Part shown: positions 12,572 to 20,474 of the stretch, piece after piece
Layout of the letters: every line of letters begins with the position of its first letter
How positions within the stretch are numbered: the first letter of the stretch is position 1
Origin: Streptomyces exfoliatus
Lineage (GTDB): Bacteria; Actinomycetota; Actinomycetes; Streptomycetales; Streptomycetaceae
Assembly (NCBI RefSeq): GCF_000725545.1
Contig: NZ_JNZP01000018.1
Span: 124,001 to 188,000, forward strand
DNA length: 64,000 nt
Direction: 5' to 3'
Program-made: the position numbers and the translations under genes
The notes under the pieces: model-generated
Databases searched by the model: none
The model's input: only the letters and a program-made list of their open reading frames with translations
Told to the model about the DNA's origin: nothing

Positions 12572-13452
12572 TGCGGTTCAGGATGCTGGGCGACGTACGG
12601 GTCGGGGCGGTCGGGTTCGGCACCATGCCGCTCTCCATCGAGGGCCGGCCGGACGAGGCACGGGCCCTCGCCACCGTGCACGCGGCGCTCGACGCGGGGG
12701 TGACCCTGCTCGACACCGCCGACTCCTACCATCCGCCGGGCGGCGCGCCCGGCGAGGGCGAGCGGCTCGTGGCCCGCGCGCTGGCCGCGTACGGGGGCCG
12801 CACGGACGACGTCCTCGTGGCGACGAAGGGCGGCCGTGGCCGGACGGCCGACGGCGGCTGGACCGTGGACGGACGGCCCGAGCACCTGCGGAGGGCGGCG
12901 GAGGACTCGGCCCGACGGCTCGGGACCACCCCGATCGGCCTGTACCAGCTGCACAAGCCGGACCCGGCCGTCCCGTACGCCGAATCACTCGGCGCGATAA
13001 GGGAGTTGCTGGACGCGGGCACGATCCGGCTCGCCGGCGTCTCGAACGTGGACACGGCGCAGATCCTGCTGGCCCGCGAGATCCTCGGCGACCGGCTCGT
13101 CTCCGTACAGAACCGCTACTCGCCGGCCGTCCGGGAGAGCGAGCCGGAGCTGCGGCTCTGCGCGGAACTCGGTCTGGCCTTCCTGCCGTGGAGCCCGCTG
13201 GGCGGGATCTCGCGCAGCTCGCTCGACGGGGCGTCCGCCCTGGAGGAGGACCCCGGCTTCGGGGGCTTCCACCGGGTGGCGCGGGAGCGCGGGGTCAGCC
13301 CACAGCGGGTGGCACTGGCCTGGCTGCTCGCCCGCTCGGAGACGGTGCTGCCGATCCCGGGGGCGAGCCGGCCGGAGACGGTACGGGACTCGGCGGGAGC
13401 GTCCTCGCTCGTGCTGACGGGTGAGGAGTTGGCGGCGCTGAACGGCCGCTGA
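12571..13452 (+). CDS. Aldo/keto reductase
   Basis: This 293-residue NADPH-dependent oxidoreductase has a TIM barrel. The catalytic tetrad is visible as Asp48 and Tyr53 (LLDTADSYH), Lys86 (VATKGG) and His in YQLHKPD. The C-terminal NADPH-binding segment is VLPIPGASRPETV. It is translationally coupled to the upstream reductase through TGATG at 12569-12573. The pair probably acts on one small carbonyl substrate, but nothing in the sequence names it. Confidence 0.88.
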   Translation: MRFRMLGDVRVGAVGFGTMPLSIEGRPDEARALATVHAALDAGVTLLDTADSYHPPGGAPGEGERLVARALAAYGGRTDDVLVATKGGRGRTADGGWTVDGRPEHLRRAAEDSARRLGTTPIGLYQLHKPDPAVPYAESLGAIRELLDAGTIRLAGVSNVDTAQILLAREILGDRLVSVQNRYSPAVRESEPELRLCAELGLAFLPWSPLGGISRSSLDGASALEEDPGFGGFHRVARERGVSPQRVALAWLLARSETVLPIPGASRPETVRDSAGASSLVLTGEELAALNGR

Positions 13453-13584
13453 GGATGCGTCACGAGAAGGGCGCCCCCGGTGGGGACGCCCTCCCCCCCG
13501 GGCCCCGGATCCGGCTCAAGGCCCGGGACCTGGCACTGGTTGGGGGTTGGTGCCGCTGCGCTGAGGGCGGGCCGAAATTCAGCC

Positions 13585-13695
13585 CCGCCCGGGGCCCCCA
13601 CGCCCGCAAGGGCGTAGGGGGAGTTCGAGGGGCGGGGGTCCGGGGGCGGAGCCCCCGGTTCGGGAAGGGGCGGGGTGGGGAGGAGACCCGCGCAG
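13585..13695. repeat. GC-rich intergenic repeat element with hairpins
   Basis: The 263-base gap between convergent genes is filled by G-runs and short palindromes. The central hairpin, CCGGGGGC-GGA-GCCCCCGG at 13640-13658, is followed by TTCGGGAAGGGGCGGGG. I recognise this pattern from intergenic regions of many Streptomyces, where it recurs as a REP-like element. It may also terminate transcription from both sides. Confidence 0.5.
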
Positions 13696-13715
13696 CGGCA
13701 CCCTTCCCCCGGATT

Positions 13716-15068
13716 TCACACCCCCGCCCGCGCCTTCTCCTCGCCCTCCTCGGCCCGCTGGTCCGGGACCGAGGCCGGGGCGTGGTCGTCGACCAGGGTC
13801 TTCTCGTCGAACGGGACCCGGCCGGCGAGGACCTCGGCGACCCGCGCCTTGTCGATCTCCTTCGTCCAGGTGCCGACGAGCACCGTCGCGACGGCGTTGC
13901 CCGCGAAGTTGGTGAGGGCGCGGGCCTCGCTCATGAAGCGGTCGATGCCGACGATGAGGCCCACGCCGTCGACCAGTTCGGGCCGGTGCGACTGGAGGCC
14001 GCCCGCGAGGGTGGCGAGACCGGCGCCGGTGACGCCCGCGGCCCCCTTCGAGGCGATGATCATGAACACGAGGAGCGAGATCTGCTCGCCGACCGAGAGC
14101 GGGTCGCCCATCGCCTCGGCGACGAACAGCGACGCCATCGTCAGGTAGATCGCGGTGCCGTCGAGGTTGAAGGAGTAGCCGGTCGGCACGGTGATGCCGA
14201 CGACGGGCTTGCTGACACCCAGGTGCTCCATCTTCGCGATGAGCCGCGGGAGCGCGGACTCCGAGGACGAGGTGGAGAGGATCAGCAGGAACTCGCGGCC
14301 CAGGTACTTCAGGAGGGTCCAGATGTTGAGCCCGGCGACCAGCTTGAGGAGCGCGCCCAGCACCACGAAGACGAAGATCGCGCAGGTCGCGTAGAAGCCG
14401 ATCATGATGACGGCGAGGGACTTGAGGGCATCGATGCCGGTCGCGCCGACGACGGCGGCGATCGCGCCGAACGCGCCGACGGGGGCCGCCCACATGATCA
14501 TGCCGAGGATGCGGAAGACGAGCCGCTGGATGTGCCCGATCCCGCGCAGGACCGGCTCCCCCGCCGCGCCCATGGCCTGGAGCGCGAACCCGGCGAGCAG
14601 GGCGACCAGGAGGGTCTGGAGGACCTCGCCCTCGGTGAAGGCGGAGACGAGGGTCTTGGGGATGATCCCGAGCAGGAAGTCCGGCGTGGACTCGCTCGCC
14701 CCCTCGGCCTGCTTGGCGCCGGCCTCGGCCAGCTCCTTGGTGAGGTGGAGCCCGGACCCGGGCTCCAGGATGTTGCCGACGACCAGGCCGATGGCGAGGG
14801 CGACGGTCGACATGACCATGAAGTAGCCCAGGGCGAGGCCGCCGACGGCGCCGACCTTCGCGGCCTTCCGGACCGATCCGACGCCGAGCACGATCGTGCA
14901 GAAGATGATCGGCGAGATCATCATCTTGATCAGATTGACGAAGCCGGTGCCCAGCGGCTTGAGCTCGACGGCGACGCCGGGCGCCAGGAAGCCGACCGCG
15001 ATGCCGAGCACCACGGCTCCGATGACGGCCAGATACAGATAGTGGGTACGGTCCCGTCGTGCGGCCAC
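13716..15068 (-). CDS. Dicarboxylate/amino acid:cation symporter (DAACS family)
   Basis: This 450-residue transporter imports C4-dicarboxylates or acidic amino acids with protons or sodium. It has about eight membrane segments plus the two re-entrant loops of the family: the serine-rich loop LILSTSSSESALPRL and the transport motif GYSFNLDGTAIYLTMAS. The GTG at 15068 is chosen because AGGAGG lies 5 bases upstream; the longer frame has no support. It is divergent from a CitA/CitB-type two-component system, the usual partner of DctA-like carriers, so C4-dicarboxylate uptake is most likely. Substrate assignment is inference. Confidence 0.88.
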   Translation of the reverse strand: MAARRDRTHYLYLAVIGAVVLGIAVGFLAPGVAVELKPLGTGFVNLIKMMISPIIFCTIVLGVGSVRKAAKVGAVGGLALGYFMVMSTVALAIGLVVGNILEPGSGLHLTKELAEAGAKQAEGASESTPDFLLGIIPKTLVSAFTEGEVLQTLLVALLAGFALQAMGAAGEPVLRGIGHIQRLVFRILGMIMWAAPVGAFGAIAAVVGATGIDALKSLAVIMIGFYATCAIFVFVVLGALLKLVAGLNIWTLLKYLGREFLLILSTSSSESALPRLIAKMEHLGVSKPVVGITVPTGYSFNLDGTAIYLTMASLFVAEAMGDPLSVGEQISLLVFMIIASKGAAGVTGAGLATLAGGLQSHRPELVDGVGLIVGIDRFMSEARALTNFAGNAVATVLVGTWTKEIDKARVAEVLAGRVPFDEKTLVDDHAPASVPDQRAEEGEEKARAGV

Positions 15069-15131
15069 GGGGTCCTCCTCGTGCTGATGGGTGTCCACGT
15101 CCCGGTGGACTCCGCGACTATCCATCAGCCT

Positions 15132-15160
15132 GTGACCGGGGTCACCGTTACGTACGTTTC
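15132..15160. promoter_or_regulatory. Palindromes in the symporter/histidine kinase promoter region
   Basis: GTGACC-GG-GGTCAC (15132-15145) and the self-complementary ACGTACGT within 15147-15160 lie in the 188-base divergent region. Several CGTTTC/CGTTAC-like repeats follow. These are plausible binding sites for the response regulator encoded downstream. Confidence 0.4.
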
Positions 15161-15256
15161 GTTCACGCCGAGACCGTTTCGGAGAAGGGTCCGGGGAAGA
15201 GAACGATTCGGGAACGCAACGCGTCGCCGCACACTCCGACGTGCACACTTACCCGC

Positions 15257-16906
15257 ATGCGCCTCCCCCTCCCCCGCCCCCGCAGCCTGGCCGGCCAGCT
15301 CTTCGCGATGCAGGTCGTGCTCGTGGCCGTCGTCGTGGCGGGGTGCGCGGTCTTCGCGTACGTCACGGACCGGGCGCAGGCCGAGGAGACCGCGCGGCGC
15401 CAGGCGACCGCGACCGCCGCGGCCGTCGCCGACTCGCCTTCGGTGGTCGCCGCGGCCCGCTCCGCCGACCCGTCGGCTGCGCTCCAGCCGTACGCCGAGT
15501 CCCTGCGCCGCCACGCGGGTGTCGCCTTCGTGGTGATCATGTCGCCGGACGGCACCCGCTGGACCCACCCCGAGCCCGCGCAGATCGGCCGCACGTACCT
15601 CGGCCACATCGAGGAGGCGGCGGCGGGCCGCACGTACTCGGAGACGCACCTGGGGATACTCGGTCCCTCCGTGCGGACCGTGGCGCCCGTCTTCGACGAC
15701 GGCCGGGTCGTCGCCCTGGTCAGCGCGGGCATCACGATCGAGAGGATCAGTCAGCAGGTACGGGAGCAGGTGACCGCGCTGCTCGGCATGGCGGGCGCGG
15801 CGCTCGCGCTCGGCGGCGCCGGGACGTACGTCATCAACGCGCGCCTCCGCCGCCACACGCACGGCATGAACGCGACGGAGCTGAGCCGGCTGCACGACTA
15901 CCACGAGGCCGCGCTGCACGCGGTCCGCGAAGGGCTCGTGATGCTCGACGGACGGCGGCGGATCGCCCTCATCAACGACGGCGCGCGCGAGCTGCTCGGC
16001 CTGGACGAGGGGGTCGTCGGCCGGCCGGCGGCGGATCTCGGGCTGCCGGCGCCGCTGACGGGCGCCCTGCTGTCCTCGGAGCCGCGCGTGGACGAGACGC
16101 ACCTGACGGCCGACCGGGTCCTCGTGGTCAACACCCGTCCGGTGGTGGGCGGAGAGCGGCGCGGCACGGTCGTCACACTCCGGGACCGTACGGAACTCCA
16201 GGCGCTGTCCGGCGAGTTGGACTCCGAGCGCGGGTTCACGGAGGCGCTGCGCTCGCAGGCCCACGAGGCGGCGAACCGGCTGCACACGGTCGTGTCGCTC
16301 ATCGAACTGGGCCGGGTGGCCGAGGCGGTGGAGTTCGCGACGGCGGAGCTTGAGCTCGCGCAGGCGCTGACCGACCGGGTCGTGGACGCCGTCGGGGAGC
16401 CCGTCCTCGCGGCACTGCTCCTCGGCAAGGCGGCGCAGGCCAACGAGCGGGGCGTGGAGCTGGTCCTCACCGAGGACAGCCGCATCGACGACGGGCTCGT
16501 GCCGGCCGCCCTTCCGGCCCGGGACCTGGTGACGATCCTGGGCAACCTGATCGACAACGCGGTGGAGGCGGTGGGCGGCACCCCGCACGCGCGCGTGACG
16601 GTGACGGTCGCGGCCCGTTCGGGCGACGGCGAGCTGCTGCTCCGCGTCGGCGACAGCGGGCCCGGCGTGCGCGCGGCCGACCGGGACGCGGTCCTGGGCC
16701 GCGGCTGGTCGACCCGGGGCCCGGGGCGTGGCATCGGCCTCGCCCTGGTGGGCCAGGCGGTCACCCGCGCGTCGGGCACGCTCGACCTCACGGACGCCGC
16801 GGAGGGCGGGGCGGAGTTCACCGTACGACTGCCCCTGCCCCGCCCGTCGGGGCCACCGCCCGAGCCCGCGGCGACGGTCGGCACCGTGACGGAGGTGTCC
16901 GCGTGA
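15257..16906 (+). CDS. Sensor histidine kinase, CitA/DcuS family
   Basis: This 549-residue membrane kinase is predicted to sense an extracellular carboxylate. Its layout is a first membrane helix (13-35), an extracytoplasmic PAS-like sensor (36-168), a second helix (170-193), a cytoplasmic PAS domain (about 215-310), the family-specific H-box QAHEAANRLHTVVSLIELGR with phospho-acceptor His336, and an ATPase domain with the N-box GNLIDNAVEA and G-box GRGIGLALV. The stop overlaps the response regulator GTG. The divergent symporter is the likely target operon. No clear ribosome site precedes the ATG. Confidence 0.93.
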   Translation: MRLPLPRPRSLAGQLFAMQVVLVAVVVAGCAVFAYVTDRAQAEETARRQATATAAAVADSPSVVAAARSADPSAALQPYAESLRRHAGVAFVVIMSPDGTRWTHPEPAQIGRTYLGHIEEAAAGRTYSETHLGILGPSVRTVAPVFDDGRVVALVSAGITIERISQQVREQVTALLGMAGAALALGGAGTYVINARLRRHTHGMNATELSRLHDYHEAALHAVREGLVMLDGRRRIALINDGARELLGLDEGVVGRPAADLGLPAPLTGALLSSEPRVDETHLTADRVLVVNTRPVVGGERRGTVVTLRDRTELQALSGELDSERGFTEALRSQAHEAANRLHTVVSLIELGRVAEAVEFATAELELAQALTDRVVDAVGEPVLAALLLGKAAQANERGVELVLTEDSRIDDGLVPAALPARDLVTILGNLIDNAVEAVGGTPHARVTVTVAARSGDGELLLRVGDSGPGVRAADRDAVLGRGWSTRGPGRGIGLALVGQAVTRASGTLDLTDAAEGGAEFTVRLPLPRPSGPPPEPAATVGTVTEVSA

Positions 16907-17598
16907 GCGCGCCGGCCCTGCGGGTGCTCGTCGTCGAGGACGATCCCGTCGCCGCCGACGCGCACGCCCTCTACGCCGGGCGGGTCGAGGGCTTCACCGT
17001 CGTCGGGGTCGCGCACTCCCGGGCCGCCGCCCTGCGGCTGCTCGACCGGACACCGGTCGACCTGATCCTCCTCGACCTCTACCTGCCCGACGGTCACGGC
17101 CTCCAGCTGCTGCGCGCGCTGCGCGCCGCCGGGCACTCGGCCGACGTCATCGCCGTCACCTCGGCCCGCGACCTGGCGATCGTCCGCGAGGGCGTGTCGC
17201 TCGGCGTCGTCCAGTACGTCCTGAAGCCCTTCGCCTTCGCGACCCTGCGAGACCGGCTCGCCCGGTACGCCGAGTTCCGGGCGACCGCCGGGGAGGCCTC
17301 CGGCCAGGACGAGGTGGACCGGGCGCTGGCCACGCTCCGGGCCCCGCACCCCGCCACGCTCCCCAAGGGCCTGAGCGCCCCCACCCTGGAGGCCGTCACC
17401 CGCACCCTCCGGGCCACCCCGGCGGGTCTGACCGCCGCCGAGGCGGGCGCGGCGGTCGGCATCTCCAGGATCACCGCGCGGCGCTACCTGGAGCATCTGG
17501 TCACCGGGGGCCGGGCCGTACGCGCACCGCAGTACGGGCAGATCGGGCGGCCCGAGCTCCAGTACCGCTGGCTCGACGGCCCGGCCCGGGGGCACTGA
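16903..17598 (+). CDS. Response regulator, CitB/DpiA family
   Basis: This 231-residue transcription factor partners the kinase encoded just upstream. The receiver domain has the acidic pair ED/DP at residues 12-15, phospho-acceptor Asp58 (LILLDLYLPDGHG) and Lys in YVLKPF. The C-terminal helix-turn-helix (AAEAGAAVGISRITARRYLEHLVTGG) is of the CitB type. The GTG start overlaps the kinase stop (GTGA at 16903-16906). Expected targets are the divergent symporter gene and itself. Confidence 0.93.
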   Translation: MSAPALRVLVVEDDPVAADAHALYAGRVEGFTVVGVAHSRAAALRLLDRTPVDLILLDLYLPDGHGLQLLRALRAAGHSADVIAVTSARDLAIVREGVSLGVVQYVLKPFAFATLRDRLARYAEFRATAGEASGQDEVDRALATLRAPHPATLPKGLSAPTLEAVTRTLRATPAGLTAAEAGAAVGISRITARRYLEHLVTGGRAVRAPQYGQIGRPELQYRWLDGPARGH

Positions 17599-17670
17599 CG
17601 GTTTCCAAGGCGACCACGGTCGGTGACTGATCGTTTCCATGGTCTCGACACCCAGTTACTGATCGGTTCC
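17595..17670. promoter_or_regulatory. Three direct repeats at 32-bp period upstream of the XRE gene
   Basis: CTGACGGTTTCC (17595), CTGATCGTTTCC (17627) and CTGATCGGTTCC (17659) are spaced exactly 32 bases apart, about three helical turns. The first overlaps the response regulator stop. Related copies at the same spacing lie before the phosphatase gene. They look like operators for the XRE regulator. Confidence 0.6.
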
Positions 17671-17732
17671 CACGTTCCTACGACGCCGGACCTTGGCGGA
17701 ACGCACCGTAGCCAGCCGTCACCCTCCGCACC

Positions 17733-17738
17733 TACCGT
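17733..17738 (+). promoter_or_regulatory. -10 box of the XRE gene (leaderless)
   Basis: TACCGT ends 6 bases before the GTG at 17745, so the transcript probably starts at or next to the start codon. No ribosome-binding site is present. Confidence 0.5.
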
Positions 17739-17744
17739 GGCCGG

Positions 17745-18416
17745 GTGCACCAACCCTCCCCACCCTTCAACGCCCTGGCCGCCCGCCGTCTGCGTGAGGG
17801 CCTCGGCATGGCCCCCGATCACGTCGCCTACGGCCTGCGCGCCCAGTACGGCCTCTTCGTCACCCCCGACACCGTCGTCGCCTGGGAACGCGGCCGCGCC
17901 GCGCCAGGCGACCAGGAGCTCACCGCCCTCGCGGGCGTCCTCTGGTGCTCCCCCGCCGAGCTGATCGCCGCCGCCTCCAGCCTGCGCGAGCACCGGATGG
18001 CCCGCGGACTCGCCGCCGAGGACCTGGCCAGGATGGTGGGCGTGGCGGCCCACGCGTACCAGCGGATGGAGGACGAGGGCAGCTGGCGCGGCACCGAACG
18101 CCAGACGGCGGCCCTCGCCGACGTCCTCGGCCTCGGTCCACGCGCCCTGATCACCGCGACGGGCGGCGACGAACGTCTCGCCGAGCTGCTGCGCGACGCC
18201 GCCACCACCCGCTGGCAGGCGTACGTGAAACCGGCGGTGAAGATGGTGCCGCTGCCCAAGCGGATCCTGGAGTCCGCCCTCCAGCGGCTCCACACCGAGT
18301 ACCACGCCCGGATGGCGGCGACCAGCAGCTGGGGCGCCTCGGGCGCGACCGGCGACGAGGGGCGCGCGTACCTGGACGGGATCACCGGCCACTTCTGGAC
18401 GGCGGTCGGTTCCTAG
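17745..18416 (+). CDS. XRE-family helix-turn-helix regulator
   Basis: This 223-residue protein seems to hold two helix-turn-helix-like units: residues 10-75 (ARRLREGLGMAPDHVAYGL...TPDTVVAWERGRAAPGDQEL) and residues 80-135 (REHRMARGLAAEDLARMVGVAAHAYQRME). An unassigned C-terminal segment (TTRWQAYVKPAVKMVPLPKRILESALQRLHTEYHARM) follows. The start is GTG and probably leaderless. Three 32-bp-period repeats lie upstream and two more before the next gene, so autoregulation and control of the phosphatase are likely. The ligand is unknown. Confidence 0.82.
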   Translation: MHQPSPPFNALAARRLREGLGMAPDHVAYGLRAQYGLFVTPDTVVAWERGRAAPGDQELTALAGVLWCSPAELIAAASSLREHRMARGLAAEDLARMVGVAAHAYQRMEDEGSWRGTERQTAALADVLGLGPRALITATGGDERLAELLRDAATTRWQAYVKPAVKMVPLPKRILESALQRLHTEYHARMAATSSWGASGATGDEGRAYLDGITGHFWTAVGS

Positions 18417-18474
18417 CGGGTGCCTTCGGGCTCCTGGCTGGTTCCTGGATCATCGGACGCCGCGGCCGTAGGTT
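18402..18474 (+). promoter_or_regulatory. Two 32-bp-spaced repeats and -10 box before the phosphatase gene
   Basis: GCGGTCGGTTCC (18402-18413) and CTGGCTGGTTCC (18434-18445) are again exactly 32 bases apart and match 9 of 12 bases of the upstream array. TAGGTT (18469-18474) ends 6 bases before the GTG. The second repeat abuts the expected -35 position. Confidence 0.5.
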
Positions 18475-18480
18475 GGCGCG

Positions 18481-19224
18481 GTGAGACGACACATACCCTT
18501 CGAACGACTCCACAACTTCCGTGACCTGGGCGGCTATCGGACCGCCGGCGGCGGAACCGTGCGGTGGGAGACCCTCTACCGCTCCGACTCCCTCGCCAAG
18601 CTGGCGGACGCCGACCCCGCCGACCTGCAACGCTTCCGCGCGCTGCGCGTGGCCACGGTGATCGACCTGCGCTACCCGTGGGAGATCGCCGCCAAGGGCC
18701 GGCTGCCGGAGACCGAGGACGTCTCCTGGCACAACCTCTCCATCGAGCACCGCCCCTACGACCAGGCGGAGATCGACCCGGACCTCGACCCCTGGCGCTA
18801 CCTCGCCGACCGGTTCGCGGAGGTCGCGGAGGACGGGGCGGTGGAACTCCGTACCGCCCTCGAGCTCATCGCCTCGGCCGAGGGGCCGCTCGTCTTCCAC
18901 TGCGCGTCGGGCAAGGACCGTACGGGCCTGCTCGCGGCCGTCGTCCTCGCCCTCATCGGGGTCCCGGACGAGGAGATCCTCGCGGACTTCGCGCTCACCG
19001 AGCTGGCCACGGAGCGGCTGATCGCCGACTGGCGGGCCTCCCATCCGGGCCGCGAGCTCCGCTGGCCGGGCTACGGCCGGGCCCCCGCCGACATCATCCG
19101 ACTGTTCCTCGCGGACCTGCGCGCCCGGTACGGCTCGGTGGACGCGTACGTCACCGGCCACGTCGGGCTCGACCCGTCGGTGGTGGAGACGCTCAGGGAC
19201 CGGCTGGTCGAGACCCCCCGCTAG
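18481..19224 (+). CDS. Tyrosine-protein phosphatase (PTP family 3)
   Basis: This 247-residue cytoplasmic phosphatase carries the P-loop FHCASGKDRTG with nucleophile Cys141, preceded by the family N-terminal motif NFRDLGGYRTAGGGTVRWETLYRSD. GKDRT P-loops of this kind occur in tyrosine and phosphoinositide phosphatases such as MptpB, so lipid phosphatase activity is possible. The GTG start appears leaderless. The neighbouring XRE gene and its repeat array suggest joint control. The stop overlaps the convergent gene's stop by two bases. Confidence 0.9.
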   Translation: MRRHIPFERLHNFRDLGGYRTAGGGTVRWETLYRSDSLAKLADADPADLQRFRALRVATVIDLRYPWEIAAKGRLPETEDVSWHNLSIEHRPYDQAEIDPDLDPWRYLADRFAEVAEDGAVELRTALELIASAEGPLVFHCASGKDRTGLLAAVVLALIGVPDEEILADFALTELATERLIADWRASHPGRELRWPGYGRAPADIIRLFLADLRARYGSVDAYVTGHVGLDPSVVETLRDRLVETPR

Positions 19225-20300
19225 CCTCCCGAGGCCGGACGTCTCTCGAAGACGAAGAGCTGGCCCGCGGCGTCCGGCGCGCAGGGCGCCTGGGCGAGAC
19301 GCGCCCCGGCGGCCGTGCGGTCACCGGTGACGGTGACGCAGGTGCCGGGCGTCGCGGAGCCCACCGGGACGATCCGGTGGCCCCGCACGGGGGTGCCGTA
19401 CGGCTGGAGCGCGAACGTCTCGACCCGGCTCGGGTCACCGCACTCGGAGTCCTCGTACGCGGCTCCCGGTATCCGCCCGCCGGAGGGGATGCCGGAGCAG
19501 CCGGGGCCGTAGTCGGGGTGGTCCGAAACGATCCTCCACCGGCCGCCGGCCACCGCCGCGAGGGAGTACAGCGGAACGCCCGCCTCGGCGCACGGCAGCT
19601 GGTGGATCCGGCCGGACCGGGTGCCGCGCCGCTCGCCGAGGCAGAAGTCGGTACCGGTCACCCGGATGCGTACGTCCCCGGCGGCGGGGGCGGCCGGCGC
19701 GGCAGGCGTACCGGACGGCTGCCCCGCCTGTCCCCCGTGCCCGGCGTGCCCGGTGCGGCCGTCCCGGAAGGCGGCGACGACACTGACCCCGGCGAGGACG
19801 AGGCCGGCGACCGCGACCGTGGCGACGACAGCCCGCCGTATCCGGAACCGGGTCCCCGGGGGCGGCGTCGCCGGCGGTTCGGCGGCCTCCGGCCAGGAGG
19901 AGGGCGGCGCGGGAGATCCGGGCACCTGGTCCGCCTCGCTCCCCGCCCCCTCCGGCCCCGGCTCGTCCGTCCCGGCCGCCTCCGTCCCGGCCTCCTCCGC
20001 CGGCGCGTACGCCCCCCGCCCCGCGAGCTCCCTCCGTACCTTCCGCCAGCTCTCCAGCTCCGCCGGCGCGACCCCGCACGCGCGGACGAACGCGGTCAGC
20101 AGTTCCTCGCGGGGCAGGGTGGCGCGGGACAGCATGTTCGCCACGGTGGAGCGGGGCAGGAGGTCGCCGCGTGCCTCCGCCCGCGCCGAGAGCTCGCGGT
20201 AGGTGAAGCCGGACCGGTCCTTGAGGGCCTGGAGGCGCGCGAGGAACTCGGCGGGGGTCCGGGCCCCGCGCGGGTCAGGGGTGTGCTCCCCCGGTGTCAT
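19221..20300 (-). CDS. Membrane-anchored XRE-type protein with extracellular domain
   Basis: This 359-residue protein begins with a cytoplasmic helix-turn-helix (TPAEFLARLQALKDRSGFTYRELSARAEARGD...STVANMLSRATLPREELLTAFVRACGV, about residues 15-80), followed by an acidic Pro/Glu-rich linker. One membrane helix follows (AVVATVAVAGLVLAGVSVVAAF, about 156-178). The extracytoplasmic C-terminus has a ricin-like or lectin-like pattern with several Cys residues (DFCLGERRG, CSGIPSGG, GTCVTVTGDR). ATG at 20300 is chosen because AGGAGGG lies 6 bases upstream. A signal-transducing or anchoring role is inference. Confidence 0.82.
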   Translation of the reverse strand: MTPGEHTPDPRGARTPAEFLARLQALKDRSGFTYRELSARAEARGDLLPRSTVANMLSRATLPREELLTAFVRACGVAPAELESWRKVRRELAGRGAYAPAEEAGTEAAGTDEPGPEGAGSEADQVPGSPAPPSSWPEAAEPPATPPPGTRFRIRRAVVATVAVAGLVLAGVSVVAAFRDGRTGHAGHGGQAGQPSGTPAAPAAPAAGDVRIRVTGTDFCLGERRGTRSGRIHQLPCAEAGVPLYSLAAVAGGRWRIVSDHPDYGPGCSGIPSGGRIPGAAYEDSECGDPSRVETFALQPYGTPVRGHRIVPVGSATPGTCVTVTGDRTAAGARLAQAPCAPDAAGQLFVFERRPASGG

Positions 20301-20421
20301 CCGCGGCCCTCCTTCCCCCGGACAGGGTTGGGACATGTCCGGGACAGGCCCCCAGCCTTGTTGATCCCGCGCTCCGGCTCAAGAGTGGAATCCGGCGTTT
20401 CCGGGGGGATGCCGGACACGG

Positions 20422-20467
20422 CGAAGTGGCCCCGACCGTCCACGGGGGGACGGTCGGGGCCACTTCG
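20422..20467. terminator. Strong terminator after pfkA
   Basis: A perfect 19-bp stem (starting CGAAGTGGCCCC) with an 8-base loop lies directly after the pfkA stop on the minus strand and upstream of the XRE membrane protein gene. Confidence 0.85.
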
Positions 20468-20474
20468 GCCGGTG

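Noticed and set aside
13455..15536. A 693-codon plus-strand open frame opposite the symporter gene
   Set aside because: It is Asp/Glu/Arg-rich antisense shadow; the symporter on the other strand has its transport motifs intact.
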